Below, piece after piece: positions 63,614 through 64,000 of a stretch of DNA of 64,000 nt. Made by a program: the position numbers and the translations under genes. Each line of letters begins with the position of its first letter. Within the stretch, counting starts at the first letter, position 1. The notes below the pieces were generated by a model. It was not told the origin of the DNA. It worked only from the letters and a program-made list of their open reading frames with translations, and did not search any database. Source of the stretch: Stutzerimonas chloritidismutans AW-1 (GTDB taxonomy: Bacteria; Pseudomonadota; Gammaproteobacteria; Pseudomonadales; Pseudomonadaceae); contig NZ_AOFQ01000041.1 in the NCBI RefSeq assembly GCF_000495915.1, positions 1 through 64,000 of the forward strand. The letters are read 5' to 3'.

Positions 63614-64000
63614 TTACGCGGCAGCAGCTTCTTTCTGGTCGCGAACGGCCGCCAGTGTACGAGCCAGCTTGCTGGTGGCGCCTTGGATAACGCTCATCAG
63701 CTGAGAAATGGCTTCGTCGTAGGTCGGCAGAGTTGCCAGTACGTCGATCTGGTTGGCTGCGAGGAACTGCCCCTCGAACGCAGCGGCCTTGATCTCGAAC
63801 TTGTCCTGACCCTTGGAGAACTCCTTGAAGATACGAGCAGCAGCGCCCGGATGTTCGTTGGAGAACGCAATCAGGGTCGGGCCTTTGAACACGTCGTTGA
63901 GCACTTCGAACTGCGTGCCATCAACAGCGCGGCGCAGCAGGGTGTTACGTACAACACGCACGTAAACACCAGCTTCGCGGGCCTCTTTACGGAGTCCGGT
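63614..64000 (-). CDS. rplJ: 50S ribosomal protein L10, partial
   Basis: The C-terminal 128 or so residues of L10 are present; the start is beyond the right edge. Segments [20 protein letters not shown] and [20 protein letters not shown] bind 23S rRNA, and the final helix ([17 protein letters not shown]) carries the L7/L12 dimers. It is cotranscribed with rplL. Confidence 0.97.
   Translation of the reverse strand, partial: TGLRKEAREAGVYVRVVRNTLLRRAVDGTQFEVLNDVFKGPTLIAFSNEHPGAAARIFKEFSKGQDKFEIKAAAFEGQFLAANQIDVLATLPTYDEAISQLMSVIQGATSKLARTLAAVRDQKEAAAA

Overview
The window looks like chromosome of a Pseudomonas stutzeri-group bacterium (Stutzerimonas). The core runs rplJL-rpoBC, rpsL-rpsG-fusA-tuf, S10-spc-alpha ribosomal operons, rplQ, katA, uvrA, an MFS transporter and ssb. 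This is the order I know from Pseudomonas aeruginosa, except that bfrA is missing and a zinc carboxypeptidase gene sits between uvrA and katA. The chlorate-respiration genes at the left edge point to a chlorate reducer such as P. chloritidismutans AW-1 or strain PDA; that is recalled knowledge, not a database match.

Positions 1-7050: chlorate respiration module. clrA and clrB (molybdopterin chlorate reductase alpha and Fe-S beta subunits) read leftward; clrD and clrC should lie beyond the left edge. A c-type cytochrome and cld (chlorite dismutase) read rightward. An IS5-family element with a clear CTAA target duplication has landed in the divergent control region. The module ends inside an ompW-type porin gene that has lost its 5' part. 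Together the genes reduce chlorate to chlorite and split chlorite to chloride and oxygen in the periplasm.

Positions 7050-9396: core remnant. The ompW 3' end is followed by an epimerase and an RmlD-like reductase in a tight leftward operon.

Positions 9397-26197: a 16.8-kb integrative element between the epimerase operon and ssb. Its mobility block is four overlapping leftward genes: three tyrosine recombinases of 404, 517 and 664 aa and a 139-aa coiled-coil protein. This matches the intA-tfp-intB-srap core of strand-biased circularising integrative elements (SE). Both ends carry AAAACTTTACG, and the outer arms rebuild a dyad-symmetric target (CCTAAAAC, TTTAC, GTTTTAGG). Inside, an 8.6-kb block (IS21-type element, integrase-less cassette array with three attC sites, frameshifted IS1182-type element, IS3-type element) splits one unknown gene of about 530 codons.

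Positions 26198-36290: ssb, MFS transporter, uvrA, a frameshifted M14 carboxypeptidase gene, katA, and a group II intron inserted directly after the rplQ terminator.

Positions 36291-64000: leftward transcription and translation genes. Promoters are visible before rpsL, rpsJ, rpsH and rpsM. Terminators or terminator-like hairpins lie after tuf, rpsN, rpmJ, rplL and rplQ and in the rpsL leader, so the long cluster is probably several transcription units.
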